A stretch of 64,000 nucleotides of DNA from BOKV01 sp041739465 (GCA_041739465.1 JBGSNX010000023.1:36755-100754); one strand, 5' to 3'; counted from the first letter of the stretch, positions 1 through 9,581 are shown. A program made the numbers and translations. The notes: generated by a model not told the origin, from the sequence alone.

Positions 1-330
1 ACCGACATTGCCCCACTGGCAGAGCAATTGTCTTTTCTCTACCACCATGCCGCGGCAAGTTCGCAATGGCATGCAGGTTCAGCAAACGCTGATGCTGTTT
101 GCATGAACCGGATGGAAAGCGACAAGGTCAACCCGAAACGGGCCTTGCGTTCGTTGCCACCCCTGATCAAGGGCTATTTGCGGCTTGGCGCCAAGTTTGG
201 CCCGCAGGCAGTTGTCGACCACCGCTTCGGCGCGACTGACGTGCTCGTCATCTTGCCGGTGGCTTCCATCAGTCAAAGGTATGTTGGTCATTTCGGTGCA
301 GATGCCAGCCGTCATGCTGCCGGCATCTGA
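1..330 (+). CDS. olsB: Ornithine-lipid acyltransferase (OlsB-like GNAT/hemolysin family), C-terminal part only
   Basis: The reading frame is open from the first base of the window to TGA at 328-330, about 109 residues, so the 5' part lies outside. The tail contains LPPLIKGYLRLGA followed by VVDHRFGATDVLVILPV and ends near a GADASRHA motif. This matches my memory of the C-terminus of rhizobial OlsB, the acyl-ACP-dependent enzyme that N-acylates ornithine to make lyso-ornithine lipid. The gene converges on the malic enzyme with 5 bp between the stop codons. Its place next to the malic enzyme and mutS also fits rhizobial gene order as I remember it. The family call is fairly sure; the exact substrate is inferred. 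Confidence 0.72.
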   Translation, partial: TDIAPLAEQLSFLYHHAAASSQWHAGSANADAVCMNRMESDKVNPKRALRSLPPLIKGYLRLGAKFGPQAVVDHRFGATDVLVILPVASISQRYVGHFGADASRHAAGI

Positions 331-335
331 AACAT

Positions 336-2615
336 TCAGGCACTGAAGGCGGCAATCGCCGCCATGTTGACGATGTCGGAATCGCGCACACCCATCCGCA
401 CGATCTGCACCGGCTTGGCAAGCCCTGTCAGGATCGGCCCGATGATGGTGGAGCCGCCCAGTTCCTGCAACATCAGCGTTGAAATGGACGCCGAGTGGAA
501 GGCGGGCATCACCAATACATTGGCAGGTCCGGTAAGGCGGCAGAATGGATAATGCGCCATTTTTTCCGTGTTGAGCGCGACATCAGCACCCATTTCGCCA
601 TCATACTCGAAATCAACGCCGCGCTGGTCCAGCAGCTTCACCGCGTCACGAACCTTCTGCGAGCGCTCGCCGGCCGGATGTCCGAAGGTCGAGTAGGCAA
701 GCATCGCAACGCGCGGCTCGTAACCCATCGTGCGTGCAAATCCAGCCGCTTCGCAGGCGATGTTCGCCAACTCTTCCGCAGATGGCATGTCGGAAATGGC
801 CGTATCGGCAACGATCACATTGCGGCCGCGGCAAATCGCGATGGTTGCGCCGATCACCTGGTGCTTGGGCATCGGGTCAATGACCCGGCGCACATCGTCA
901 AGCACCGTCGAATAGTTGCGGGTGACGCCCGAAACCATCCCGTCCGCTTCGCCCAGCGCCACCATGCAGGCCGAAAAGATGTTGCGGTCCGTGTTCACCA
1001 TCCGCAGGCAGTCGCGGTAAAGATAGCCTTCGCGTTGCAGCCGCGCATAGAGGAAGTCGGCGTAGTCCGAGGTCCGCTCCGAATGGCGCGCGTTGATGAG
1101 CTCGATGTTTGCCCGCTCAAGGTCGATGCCAGCTTTTGCCGCCATGTCCGCCATCGGTTCGTCGCGGCCAACCAGAATGGCGGTTCCAAGCCCCTGGTTC
1201 ACATAGGAGATGGCAGCGCGCATCACCTGTTCTTCTTCGCCTTCTGCAAAAACCATACGCTTGGGATTGCGCCGCACCCGCTCATAAATGCGCTGTAGGG
1301 TCGATGCGATCGGATCGCGCCGCGCCGACAATTGCCGTGCATAGGCGTCGAGATTGATGATGGGGCGCTTGGCAACGCCCGATTCTGCCGCAGCCCGCGC
1401 CACCGCGACCGGTATTTCGCTGATGAGACGCGGATCAAATGGAACCGGAATGATGTAGCCGGGGCCAAATTTTGGCCGGTTGCCCTGGTAGGCGCTGGCG
1501 ACTTCATCGGGCACATCTTCCCGCGCCAGCCGCGCGAGGGCTTGTGCTGCGGCAATTTTCATCGGCTCGTTGATGGTGGTGGCCCGAACATCCAGCGCAC
1601 CGCGAAAGATGTAGGGAAAGCCAAGCACGTTGTTGACCTGGTTGGGATAATCCGACCGGCCTGTTGCCATGATGGCATCAGAGCGGATTGCCTCCACCTC
1701 GTCCGGGGTGATTTCCGGGTCTGGGTTGGCCATGGCGAAAATGATCGGATTTGTTGCCATTGACGCCACCATTTCCGGCGTCAGGGCACCTTTGACCGAA
1801 AGTCCGAGGAAAACATCCGCCCCGTCGAGCGCGGCTTCCAGGCTGCGCGCATCGGTTTCCACCGCATGGGCAGATTTCCACTGGTTCATCCCGTCTTCGC
1901 GGCCCTTGTAGACAGGTCCCTTGGTGTCACACAAAATGATGTTGCCCGGCGCAAACCCCATGGCCTTGATGAGTTCGATGCAGGCAATTCCTGCTGCCCC
2001 TGCGCCATTGCAGACGAGCTTTGTGGTTTTCATGTCGCGGCCCGTGAGGTGCATCGCGTTGATGAGGCCGGCGGCCGCAATGATCGCGGTGCCATGCTGG
2101 TCATCGTGGAAAACCGGGATGTCCATCATTTCGCGCAATGTTTGCTCGATGATGAAGCAGTCGGGCGCCTTGATGTCTTCAAGGTTGATCCCGCCAAAAG
2201 ACGGGCCAAGATAGCGTACCGACGCGATGAATGCATCGATGTCCTGGGTGTCGATTTCAAGATCGATGGAATCGACATCTGCAAAGCGCTTGAACAGCAC
2301 TGCCTTGCCTTCCATCACCGGCTTTGAAGCCAGCGCACCAAGATTGCCAAGGCCCAGGATCGCCGTTCCGTTGGATATGACTGCAACCATGTTGCCACGC
2401 GCGGTGTAGTCATAGGCGGTTTCGGGGTTTTCAAAGATCGCCTTCACGGGCGCGGCTACGCCGGGCGAATAGGCGAGCGAAAGATCGCGCTGGGTTGCCA
2501 TCGGCTTGGTCGGCGTGATCTCGAGCTTGCCAGGGCGGCCCCGCGCGTGAAAGTCCAGCGCTTCAGCATCGGATACCGATGGTCGACGACCCTTACCCGA
2601 ATTGTCCGATGCCAT
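336..2615 (-). CDS. maeB: NADP-dependent malic enzyme with C-terminal phosphotransacetylase domain
   Basis: A 759-residue protein that oxidatively decarboxylates malate to pyruvate in the cytoplasm. The N-terminal malic domain covers about residues 20-160 (SLAYSPGVAAPV near 46; FADVDSIDLE near 111). It is followed by HDDQHGT at 170-176 and the dinucleotide-binding GAGAAG near 204-209. Residues from about 435 to the end form a phosphate acetyl/butyryltransferase-like domain, usual in the large MaeB class; in studied rhizobial homologues this part lacks transacetylase activity but affects oligomerisation. The frame is open upstream to 2900, but that start would run into mutS on the other strand, and the family begins near MASDNSGKG, so 2615 is preferred. 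Divergent from mutS with about 170 bp between the starts. Confidence 0.93.
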   Translation of the reverse strand: MASDNSGKGRRPSVSDAEALDFHARGRPGKLEITPTKPMATQRDLSLAYSPGVAAPVKAIFENPETAYDYTARGNMVAVISNGTAILGLGNLGALASKPVMEGKAVLFKRFADVDSIDLEIDTQDIDAFIASVRYLGPSFGGINLEDIKAPDCFIIEQTLREMMDIPVFHDDQHGTAIIAAAGLINAMHLTGRDMKTTKLVCNGAGAAGIACIELIKAMGFAPGNIILCDTKGPVYKGREDGMNQWKSAHAVETDARSLEAALDGADVFLGLSVKGALTPEMVASMATNPIIFAMANPDPEITPDEVEAIRSDAIMATGRSDYPNQVNNVLGFPYIFRGALDVRATTINEPMKIAAAQALARLAREDVPDEVASAYQGNRPKFGPGYIIPVPFDPRLISEIPVAVARAAAESGVAKRPIINLDAYARQLSARRDPIASTLQRIYERVRRNPKRMVFAEGEEEQVMRAAISYVNQGLGTAILVGRDEPMADMAAKAGIDLERANIELINARHSERTSDYADFLYARLQREGYLYRDCLRMVNTDRNIFSACMVALGEADGMVSGVTRNYSTVLDDVRRVIDPMPKHQVIGATIAICRGRNVIVADTAISDMPSAEELANIACEAAGFARTMGYEPRVAMLAYSTFGHPAGERSQKVRDAVKLLDQRGVDFEYDGEMGADVALNTEKMAHYPFCRLTGPANVLVMPAFHSASISTLMLQELGGSTIIGPILTGLAKPVQIVRMGVRDSDIVNMAAIAAFSA

Positions 2616-2787
2616 GCGAATGCTCCCAACCTTTGTCGTATACCCGGCGATCCACCGCCTTTGCGGTGATTTGCGCCCTTTTGGCACGTTCCCCCATGTT
2701 TTCCAACAAGTGCTGACAGGGGTTTGGCTTGCCATGCCTGAGCGCATCGGGAATGGTCTTGCAAAATTGCAGGACAACAAGGCGACA

Positions 2788-5508
2788 ATGGAACAGGGAC
2801 TGGAAACCAGCACAACATTGGACAGCGGGACAGCATCTGCTGCCCGGCCAACGCCGATGATGGAGCAGTATGTTGAGATCAAGTCGGCAAATCCCGACAT
2901 GCTGCTGTTTTACCGGATGGGCGATTTTTACGAACTGTTTTTCGAAGATGCCGAGATTGCGTCGCGGGCACTTGGCATAACCCTTACCAAGCGGGGAAAG
3001 CATCAGGGCGAAGACATCCCCATGTGCGGCGTTCCCGTCCATGCGGCAGAAGAGTATCTGCACAAGCTGATTTCGCTTGGGCACCGTGTCGCAGTTTGCG
3101 AGCAGGTCGAAGACCCGGCGGAGGCGCGCAAGCGCGGCTCCAAATCGGTGGTGCGCCGGGATGTGGTGCGTCTTGTAACGCCCGGCACCATCACCGAGGA
3201 ACGGTTACTTGATCCGGGCCGTGACAATTTTCTGGCAGCGCTCGCCCGCATCAAGGTGGGTGAGGGCCGTGATGAACTGGCGCTTGCTTGGATAGACCTT
3301 TCCACCGGCGCATTCACTGTTTGCGAAACCAGCATTGAAAAACTGGCCGCCGATCTTGCCCGGGTAGAGCCAAGCGAGATCGTGGTCCCGGACTCCCTTT
3401 TTACCGATCCTGCATGGCGCGGCATTTTCGAAAATTCACGGGCAGCGCTTACCCCGCAGCCTTTCAGCTTTTTTGACAGCATGGCCGCCACCGGCAGGCT
3501 GGAGCAACATTTTGGCGTGAAAACGCTGGAGGGGTTCGGCAATTTTTCGCGGGTCGAACGCGCGGCGGCAGGTGCGGTTCTCGCCTATGTCGAGAAGACG
3601 CAGATTTTGCAGCGCCCCGCGCTTTCGCGGCCGGTTCGTGAGAACGGCAGTGCAGCGATGTACATCGACCACGCGACACGGGCCAATCTGGAACTGGTAC
3701 GAACCCTTTCGGGCGAACGCGAAGGCAGCCTTCTCAAGGCAATTGACCGCACTTTGACCGGCGGTGGTTCGCGGTTGCTTTCCCGCAGGCTGATGAACCC
3801 GCTGACGGATCCCGCGGAAATATCCCGAAGACTGGAATCGGTGCAGTTCTTGCTCGAAAACAACGGTCTCTGCACGAAATTGCGGGGGTTACTGCGAAAC
3901 TGCCCGGATATTCCAAGGGCGCTTTCCCGCCTTTCCCTCAACCGCGGCGGGCCGAGGGACCTTGGTTCGATTGCGGCAGGTGTTGCCATTGCACAGGAAA
4001 TATCAGCACTGCTTGAACAGGGCGACTTGCCTGCGGAACTTGCGGCCGCCGCTGCCGGATTGGGTGCAGCACCTGGCGCGCTTGGCCACGAACTTGCCGC
4101 GACCTTGTCGCAGGAATTGCCGATGTTGCGCCGCGACGGCGGCTTTGTGCGGCAGGGGCGGGACGGCGAACTCGATGAACTGCGCCAGCTGCGCGACGAA
4201 AGTCGCCAGGTGATTGCCCGCATGCAGACAGCCTATTGCGATGAAAGCGGCGTCCGTTCTTTGAAAATCCGCTACAACAATGTGCTGGGCTATTTCATCG
4301 AGGTTACCGCAAACAATGCCGGACCGCTGGTTTCCGAGGCAGGCAAGGCGCGGTTCATCCACCGCCAGACGCTGGCAAATGCCATGCGCTTCACCACGAG
4401 CGAGCTGGCGGAAATCGAAACAAAGATTGCCAATGCCGCCGGGCGGGCTCTGGAAATAGAGCTCGCGCTTTTTGACGGGATGCAGGCCCATGTGGTGGGT
4501 GAGGCTGGAGCGCTGGCAGGAGCAGCGGAAGCCTTGGCTGTTCTTGATGTTGCCAGTGCGCTGGCTGTGCTGGCGCGCGATGAAGACTGGTGCAGGCCTT
4601 TGGTTGACGACAGCCTTTCCTTCCGCATTGAAGGAGGCCGCCACCCTGTGGTTGAGCAGGCTTTGCGCCGGTCAGGCGGCAGTTTTGTTTCAAATGACAG
4701 CGACATCGGCCCTGGCGAGGGCGATGATGCAGGGCGCATCTGGCTGATCACCGGACCGAACATGGGCGGCAAGTCGACCTTTCTGCGCCAGAATGCGTTG
4801 ATTGCAATTCTCGCCCAGTCAGGTTCGTTTGTTCCCGCAAAATCCGCCCGGATAGGTGTTGTAGACCGGCTCTTCAGCCGGGTCGGCGCGGCAGACGATC
4901 TGGCGCGCGGTCGCTCGACCTTCATGGTGGAAATGGTCGAAACCGCGGCCATTCTCAATCAGGCAACCGAACGCTCACTGGTAATCCTTGATGAAATCGG
5001 CCGCGGGACGGCCACTTTTGACGGTCTGTCCATCGCTTGGGCGGCAATCGAGCATCTGCACGCGGCAAACCGTTCGCGCTCGCTGTTTGCAACCCATTAT
5101 CATGAACTGACTGCCCTTTCGCAGGCATTGCCGCGTCTGGCAAATGTGACGATGAAAGTGCGCGAATGGCAGGGCGAGGTGGTGTTCCTGCACGAAATTG
5201 CCGCTGGTGCAGCTGACCGGTCCTATGGAATTCAGGTGGCAAGGCTGGCTGGACTTCCACCGGCGGTGATTTCACGCGCAAGGGCAGTGCTGGAACAGCT
5301 TGAAAATGCCGAACGCTCAAAGCCGGTCGCCGCGATGGTCGACGATCTGCCGCTGTTTTCAGTGGATGCGCGCCTCAAACCGCAGTCTGCGCCTCGCGAA
5401 AATGCGCTGCTGGCAGCGGTCAAGGCGCTTTCACCCGACGAGTTGAGCCCGCGCGAAGCGTTGGAGAAGCTCTATGAATTGCGCCGTCTGGCCGGTGAGG
5501 GAAACTGA
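2788..5508 (+). CDS. mutS: DNA mismatch repair ATPase MutS
   Basis: A 906-residue mismatch sensor of methyl-independent repair. The N-terminal mismatch-binding motif GDFYE lies at residues 45-49 (Phe47 intercalates, Glu49 contacts the mispair). The Walker A motif GPNMGGKST is near residue 656 and the Walker B motif DEIGRG near 735, followed by the ATHYHEL switch region. The length is normal for rhizobial MutS. The start at 2788 gives MEQGLETS; an in-frame ATG at 2734 is possible, and the frame is open to 2602, but those extensions read into the maeB 5' region and do not look like family sequence. The stop codon is 10 bp from the stop of the convergent PfkB kinase, with no room for a hairpin terminator. 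Confidence 0.96.
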   Translation: MEQGLETSTTLDSGTASAARPTPMMEQYVEIKSANPDMLLFYRMGDFYELFFEDAEIASRALGITLTKRGKHQGEDIPMCGVPVHAAEEYLHKLISLGHRVAVCEQVEDPAEARKRGSKSVVRRDVVRLVTPGTITEERLLDPGRDNFLAALARIKVGEGRDELALAWIDLSTGAFTVCETSIEKLAADLARVEPSEIVVPDSLFTDPAWRGIFENSRAALTPQPFSFFDSMAATGRLEQHFGVKTLEGFGNFSRVERAAAGAVLAYVEKTQILQRPALSRPVRENGSAAMYIDHATRANLELVRTLSGEREGSLLKAIDRTLTGGGSRLLSRRLMNPLTDPAEISRRLESVQFLLENNGLCTKLRGLLRNCPDIPRALSRLSLNRGGPRDLGSIAAGVAIAQEISALLEQGDLPAELAAAAAGLGAAPGALGHELAATLSQELPMLRRDGGFVRQGRDGELDELRQLRDESRQVIARMQTAYCDESGVRSLKIRYNNVLGYFIEVTANNAGPLVSEAGKARFIHRQTLANAMRFTTSELAEIETKIANAAGRALEIELALFDGMQAHVVGEAGALAGAAEALAVLDVASALAVLARDEDWCRPLVDDSLSFRIEGGRHPVVEQALRRSGGSFVSNDSDIGPGEGDDAGRIWLITGPNMGGKSTFLRQNALIAILAQSGSFVPAKSARIGVVDRLFSRVGAADDLARGRSTFMVEMVETAAILNQATERSLVILDEIGRGTATFDGLSIAWAAIEHLHAANRSRSLFATHYHELTALSQALPRLANVTMKVREWQGEVVFLHEIAAGAADRSYGIQVARLAGLPPAVISRARAVLEQLENAERSKPVAAMVDDLPLFSVDARLKPQSAPRENALLAAVKALSPDELSPREALEKLYELRRLAGEGN

Positions 5509-5518
5509 GACTTGCTGA

Positions 5519-6514
5519 TCACAAACCTTCTTCTTCCAGCAGGGCTTTCAGGTCCTGGCGTGGGCGAGGGCCGATCTGTTGAATGACGCAGGCCGCAGCC
5601 AGCGAGGCAATTCGGGCACATTGCGCAAGGTTTCGCCCATTCGTCAGGCCAAACAGGAAGCCGGCGGCATAAAGGTCGCCAGCCCCGGTGGTATCCACCA
5701 CCTTGTCGACCGGGTGCGCCTCGATCGTGTGGGTCTCGCTGCCGCTGACAATCACGCTGCCCTTTTCGCTGCGTGTGACCGCAGCCAGTGCGCAGTCCTT
5801 GCGGACGGCCTCAAGCGCAGTTTCAAAGGATGCGGTTTCATACAACGACTTGATTTCGGACTCATTGGCAAAAACGATGTCCACTGTGCCCGACCGCATG
5901 AGGTCAAGAAATTCTCCCCTGTAGCGATCAACGCAAAACGGGTCTGAAAGTGTCATCGAGAACCGGCGTTTGTGCTGGTGGGCGATCTTTGCCGCGAGGC
6001 GGATGGCTTCCTTCGCCTGCGGCGGATCCCACAGGTATCCCTCAAAATACGTGATCTGTGATGCTGCAACGACTTCGGCATCGATGTCATCGGGACCAAG
6101 CTCGACACAGGCACCCAGATACGTGTTCATTGAGCGCTCGCCGTCTGGCGATACAAAGATCATGGATCGCGCGGTGGGTGGCGGGCTTTTGAGTGGCTTC
6201 GTTTCGAAGTGAACGTCAATGGCGTGAATGTCGTGGCGAAAGAACCGCCCCAAGCCGTCATCAGCCACCTTGCCGAAATAGGCAGCCTTGCCGCCCAGCC
6301 CGGCGACGCCTGCCGCCGTGTTGCCGGCGCTTCCGCCCGATGCCTGGATAGCCGGCCCCATGACCGAATAGAGATGTTCGGCCCGTGCTGTGTCGATGAG
6401 GTTCATGGCACCGCGAATGATGTTTTCGTGCACGAGAAAATCATCTTCGCAATGGGCAATGATGTCGACAATCGCATTGCCGATGGTGAGGACGTCGTAT
6501 TTCGCTGAAGACAT
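5519..6514 (-). CDS. PfkB-family carbohydrate/nucleoside kinase, probable adenosine kinase
   Basis: A 331-residue ribokinase-fold kinase. The N-terminus carries the substrate-side GNAIVDI motif and the GGSAGNTAAG segment. The PfkB signature DTTGAGD is near residue 270, with the catalytic Asp as its last residue and an anion hole formed by GAG. In Rhizobiales the protein next to mutS is normally annotated adenosine kinase, which would make AMP from adenosine. Fructokinase or another sugar kinase cannot be excluded by motif alone. The adenosine assignment fits the nucleoside salvage genes further along, although this gene is 15 kb from them. Monocistronic and convergent with mutS. It starts MSSAKYDVLTIGNA with no competing upstream start. 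Confidence 0.82.
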   Translation of the reverse strand: MSSAKYDVLTIGNAIVDIIAHCEDDFLVHENIIRGAMNLIDTARAEHLYSVMGPAIQASGGSAGNTAAGVAGLGGKAAYFGKVADDGLGRFFRHDIHAIDVHFETKPLKSPPPTARSMIFVSPDGERSMNTYLGACVELGPDDIDAEVVAASQITYFEGYLWDPPQAKEAIRLAAKIAHQHKRRFSMTLSDPFCVDRYRGEFLDLMRSGTVDIVFANESEIKSLYETASFETALEAVRKDCALAAVTRSEKGSVIVSGSETHTIEAHPVDKVVDTTGAGDLYAAGFLFGLTNGRNLAQCARIASLAAACVIQQIGPRPRQDLKALLEEEGL

Positions 6515-6647
6515 TGGGTTTTCCGGGGAGGATGAACTGGCGCGCCGTCCTTAGCGCTGATGCCGCACAATTGGAACCCTGCTTGAACCACACAATTGGC
6601 ATTCCCATTTCAGGCATGCAGGACTCGGGAAGGCAGGAAACGACACA

Positions 6648-7328
6648 ATGATCATTGAATCAGCGCGGCGAGCCATCAGCCAGTTGCCTGAACGCGACTT
6701 TCGCAGCGTCCTGTTCAAGTCGCTTGGCCTGACCATATTGCTGCTTGCGGTAACCTGGATTGGCCTTGAAGCGCTGGTTTCCGGGTTTCTGGCTCCGTTC
6801 TTTGGCAATTGGCCGTGGGTCGGCACAGCGGTGCTCTGGCTGCTGGGGGCAGGCATGATCGTCGGCCTTGGTTTTCTGATCGGACCGGCAACCGCTGCCT
6901 TTGCCGGCATCTTTCTCGATGATGTTGCGGCAAAGGTCGAAGCCCGGCATTATCCAGCCGACCGGCCGGGTACGCCGATGCCGATGGGTGCATCGCTGTT
7001 GCTGGCAGCAAGGTTTACCCTGGTCGTGGTCGCCGCCAATTTGTTGGCCCTGCTGCTGGTGCTGCTTCCCTTTGTCAATTTTGCGATCTTCTTTTTCGTC
7101 AATGCATGGCTGATCGGCAGGGAATATTTCCAGTTTGCGGCGATGCGGTTTGTCAGCGAAGCAGATGCCAACGCCCTTCGCCAGCGCCATTCGCTGGAGA
7201 TATTCCTGTGCGGGCTGGTCATTGCCGGATTTATGGCCGTGCCGCTGTTGAACCTTTTGACGCCGCTGTTTGCCACCGCAATGATGGTCCATGTAAACAA
7301 GGCGCTTGCCGCGAAAGGCCGCGCCTAG
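6648..7328 (+). CDS. EI24/CysZ-type integral membrane protein
   Basis: A 226-residue polytopic membrane protein. I see four strongly hydrophobic stretches at roughly residues 25-50, 57-85, 115-150 and 187-212. A conserved-looking NAWLIGREYF motif follows the third. This layout is that of the EI24 domain family (Etoposide-induced 2.4/CysZ). CysZ is a sulfate permease in Enterobacteria, but no cysteine or sulfate assimilation genes lie nearby, so a sulfate role is not shown here. The final codons overlap the 3' end of nth on the opposite strand (7325-7328). The 133 bp upstream, shared with the PfkB gene, hold the promoters of both; I recognise no operator there. Confidence 0.75.
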   Translation: MIIESARRAISQLPERDFRSVLFKSLGLTILLLAVTWIGLEALVSGFLAPFFGNWPWVGTAVLWLLGAGMIVGLGFLIGPATAAFAGIFLDDVAAKVEARHYPADRPGTPMPMGASLLLAARFTLVVVAANLLALLLVLLPFVNFAIFFFVNAWLIGREYFQFAAMRFVSEADANALRQRHSLEIFLCGLVIAGFMAVPLLNLLTPLFATAMMVHVNKALAAKGRA

Positions 7329-8083
7329 CCGCTCGCAGGTCCAGATACGCTGCCTGCCTGAAGTATCGGTGCTGCCAAGGCGTTGGTTTTCTCCGGGGCC
7401 TTGCAGATATCGGCAATGATGCATGTTTCACATTTCGGCTTTCGTGCGACGCAAACATAGCGCCCGTGCAGGATCAGCCAGTGGTGCGCGTGATGCAGGA
7501 ATTGCGCTGGTATGGCCTTTTCCAGTGCCGCTTCGACAGCATCCGGGGTCTTGCCGGGAGCCAGTTTCAGCCGGTTTGCCAGCCGGAATAGATGGGTATC
7601 AACCGCAATTGTCGGTTGGCCGAATGCCATGTTCAGCACGACATTGGCCGTCTTGCGGCCAACCCCCGGCAGGCGCACGAGGTCGTCGCGGTTTTGTGGC
7701 ACTTCACCACCAAATTGGTCGATCAGCATTTGCGAAAGCGCGATGGTGTTCTTCGCCTTGTTGCGGAAAAGCCCTATAAACTTGATGAGATCGCGCACCT
7801 GGTCTTCACCAAGCGCCAGCATCTTTTGCGGAGTATCAGCGAGCTTGAACAATTGGCGCGTTGCTTTGTTGACGCCGACATCGGTCGCCTGCGCTGAAAG
7901 CACCACGGCAACCAGCAGCGTAAAGGCATTTACATGCTCAAGTTCGCCTTTCGGCTCGGGTTCCTGCGTCGCAAATCTGGAAAAAATCGTCGAAATCTCG
8001 TCCTTGGAATAGGAGGACCGCTTGCCTTGCTTGCGACCTTTTGCGGCCGACAAAGTGGTTGCTGCATTCTTTTCTTTCGCCAT
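7325..8083 (-). CDS. nth: Endonuclease III (DNA glycosylase/AP lyase)
   Basis: A 252-residue base-excision repair enzyme that removes oxidised pyrimidines and cuts at abasic sites. The helix-hairpin-helix is LPGVGRKTANVVLN, and the catalytic aspartate is in VDTHLFRLANRL. Near the C-terminus a [4Fe-4S] loop reads CVARKPKCETCIIADIC, an exact C-X6-C-X2-C-X5-C spacing. The frame is open to 8332, but the start at 8083 (MAKEKNAA) avoids overlapping the divergent DUF2244 gene at 8106 and gives a normal N-terminus, apart from a basic extension of about 30 residues typical of alphaproteobacterial Nth. An alternative ATG at 8119 would overlap the neighbour. The TAG stop overlaps the stop of the EI24 gene by 4 bp. 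Confidence 0.95.
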   Translation of the reverse strand: MAKEKNAATTLSAAKGRKQGKRSSYSKDEISTIFSRFATQEPEPKGELEHVNAFTLLVAVVLSAQATDVGVNKATRQLFKLADTPQKMLALGEDQVRDLIKFIGLFRNKAKNTIALSQMLIDQFGGEVPQNRDDLVRLPGVGRKTANVVLNMAFGQPTIAVDTHLFRLANRLKLAPGKTPDAVEAALEKAIPAQFLHHAHHWLILHGRYVCVARKPKCETCIIADICKAPEKTNALAAPILQAGSVSGPASG

Positions 8084-8105
8084 GGCTTCCCTATAATTCA
8101 GGGCG

Positions 8106-8612
8106 ATGACAAATGCCATGAGCCCTTCACAAGAACCAGAATTGGACAGCGCCCCGTGTTTTGCGGCGCATCTTTGCCCGCATCGCTCGCTTTCCAGGCG
8201 GGGCTTTGCCACGCTCATGGCGTTGCTGGCGCTGGTTTCATTTGTCTGTGGCATTGCATTCCTGTCGATGGGCGCATGGCCGGTCGTCGGGTTTTTTGGC
8301 CTTGATGTTTTCCTGCTTTGGTTTGCCTTCAAGCTGAATTATCGCGATGGGCGGGCATTTGAGGAAGTGGCCATCTGGCGGCATGATCTTTTGGTCAGAC
8401 AGGTGTCGCCAGCCGGCAAGGTTCGCGAGCACCGTTTCAATCCGTTCTGGACCCGCTTCAAGGTAGATCGGCACGAAGAATTCGGAATTACCCGCATGGT
8501 GTTGACCGCTGGCGAACGGGAACTGGCAATTGGTGCGTTCCTGAACCCGCTGGACCGAGAATCCTTTGCACGCGAGTTCGGGCAGGCGCTTGCCAGCGTC
8601 AAGCGCGGCTGA
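8106..8612 (+). CDS. DUF2244 integral membrane protein
   Basis: A 168-residue protein with two adjacent hydrophobic segments at about residues 35-75 (ATLMALLALVSFVCGIAF and PVVGFFGLDVFLLWFAF), then a soluble C-terminal half with RFNPFWTRF and a DHE/GI-type beta-rich stretch. This is the shape of DUF2244, a family of unknown function that in Rhizobiales is commonly divergent from nth, as here (22 bp between starts). An in-frame ATG at 8118 is an alternative start. The tight divergent arrangement means the two genes share one promoter region. Function not known. Confidence 0.85.
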   Translation: MTNAMSPSQEPELDSAPCFAAHLCPHRSLSRRGFATLMALLALVSFVCGIAFLSMGAWPVVGFFGLDVFLLWFAFKLNYRDGRAFEEVAIWRHDLLVRQVSPAGKVREHRFNPFWTRFKVDRHEEFGITRMVLTAGERELAIGAFLNPLDRESFAREFGQALASVKRG

Positions 8613-8647
8613 GGCACCAACTCCTCTGCTTCACTGGCTGGTGCCTC
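8611..8647. repeat. Inverted repeat / hairpin after DUF2244 gene
   Basis: GAGGCACCA (8611-8619) is complementary to TGGTGCCTC (8639-8647), a perfect 9-bp stem with a 19-nt loop that begins inside the stop codon of the DUF2244 gene. No T-run follows, so it is at best a factor-dependent terminator or mRNA 3'-end stabiliser. The rest of the 99-bp gap to the Ada-like gene shows nothing I recognise. Confidence 0.4.
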
Positions 8648-8711
8648 GAAATCGGGTGGCGCGGCAACTGCGCGGCGCATAGGGTGCATCCAGATATCTG
8701 CCCAGCACAGG

Positions 8712-9581
8712 ATGGCCACCATGTCGTTCATGGAAAACCGCACCGGTACCGACTACGAAACCGTTCGGCGCGTGATCGAATTCATCTCGCAGAACTGGAA
8801 AGACCAGCCGCAGCTGGAGGAAATCGCTGGACAGGCGGCTATGGAACCGTTGGCCCTGCAGAAAGTCTTTACCCGTTGGGCAGGCCTTTCCCCAAAAGCT
8901 TTTCTGCAGGCTGTCACGCTTGACCATGCCAAACGTCTTCTGGCGCAGGATGCTTCAATTCTGGACGCCAGCCTTGAGCTGGGTTTTTCCGGGCCGGGCC
9001 GGTTGCACGATCTTTTCGTCACGCACGAAGCGATGTCGCCCGGCGTCTACAAGGCCAAGGGTGCAGGCCTTCTGATGCAGTACGGTTTTCACGATTGCCC
9101 GTTTGGCAAGGCATTGGTGCTGGCAACAGATCGCGGCTTGGCTGGCATGGCGTTTTGTGATCAGGGCGGGGAAGCGGCGGCACTGGCCGACATGCAGTCG
9201 CGCTGGCCCAATGCGCAATATATCCGCAACGATGCCGCGACCGCACCCTATGCCAGCCGCGCATTTGATACGGCGCGCTGGCGCCCTGAGGAGCCACTGA
9301 AAGTGGTGTTGATCGGAACCGACTTTGAGATACGGGTCTGGGAAGGCCTGCTCTCAATTCCGGTGGGCAAGGCCACAACTTATTCCGGCTTGGCGAACAA
9401 ACTGGGGCATCCCAATGCACCACGGGCGGTTGGCCGCGCTGTGGGCCGCAATCCCGTTTCGTTTGTTGTTCCCTGCCACCGGGTGGTTGGAAAATCGGGT
9501 GACCTTACCGGCTACCATTGGGGCATTACCCGCAAGCGAGCCATGCTGGGGTGGGAAGCCGGCGCAATCTGCCAGAAATAA
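8712..9581 (+). CDS. Ada-like bifunctional AraC-type regulator / O6-methylguanine-DNA methyltransferase
   Basis: A 289-residue protein. Residues about 10-110 form an AraC-type helix-turn-helix pair (DQPQLEEIAGQAAM, ASLELGFSGPGRLHDLF). The C-terminal third is the suicide methyltransferase domain with the active-site motif VPCHRVVG and the preceding RAVGRAVGRNP DNA-contact region. The N-terminal zinc/phosphotriester domain of E. coli Ada is absent, as in many alphaproteobacterial Ada-like proteins, so methyl-phosphotriester sensing by that domain is not expected. The start at 8712 is followed by further in-frame ATGs at 8721 and 8730. It converges on the thioesterase gene with a gap of only 9 bp. 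A second, single-domain alkyltransferase lies at 20148. Confidence 0.88.
   Translation: MATMSFMENRTGTDYETVRRVIEFISQNWKDQPQLEEIAGQAAMEPLALQKVFTRWAGLSPKAFLQAVTLDHAKRLLAQDASILDASLELGFSGPGRLHDLFVTHEAMSPGVYKAKGAGLLMQYGFHDCPFGKALVLATDRGLAGMAFCDQGGEAAALADMQSRWPNAQYIRNDAATAPYASRAFDTARWRPEEPLKVVLIGTDFEIRVWEGLLSIPVGKATTYSGLANKLGHPNAPRAVGRAVGRNPVSFVVPCHRVVGKSGDLTGYHWGITRKRAMLGWEAGAICQK

Noticed and set aside
495..1298. 267-codon open frame inside maeB on the plus strand
   Set aside because: Shadow of the phosphotransacetylase-like domain; no recognisable protein.
2616..2900. N-terminal extension of MaeB to 2900
   Set aside because: Would overlap the start of mutS on the opposite strand, and the extra 95 residues do not look like the family; ATG 2615 fits the normal N-terminus.
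6550..6610. Direct repeat CACAATTGG before the EI24-type gene
   Set aside because: Two copies of a 9-bp word in a short gap; could be chance, and no regulator or spacing argument supports it.
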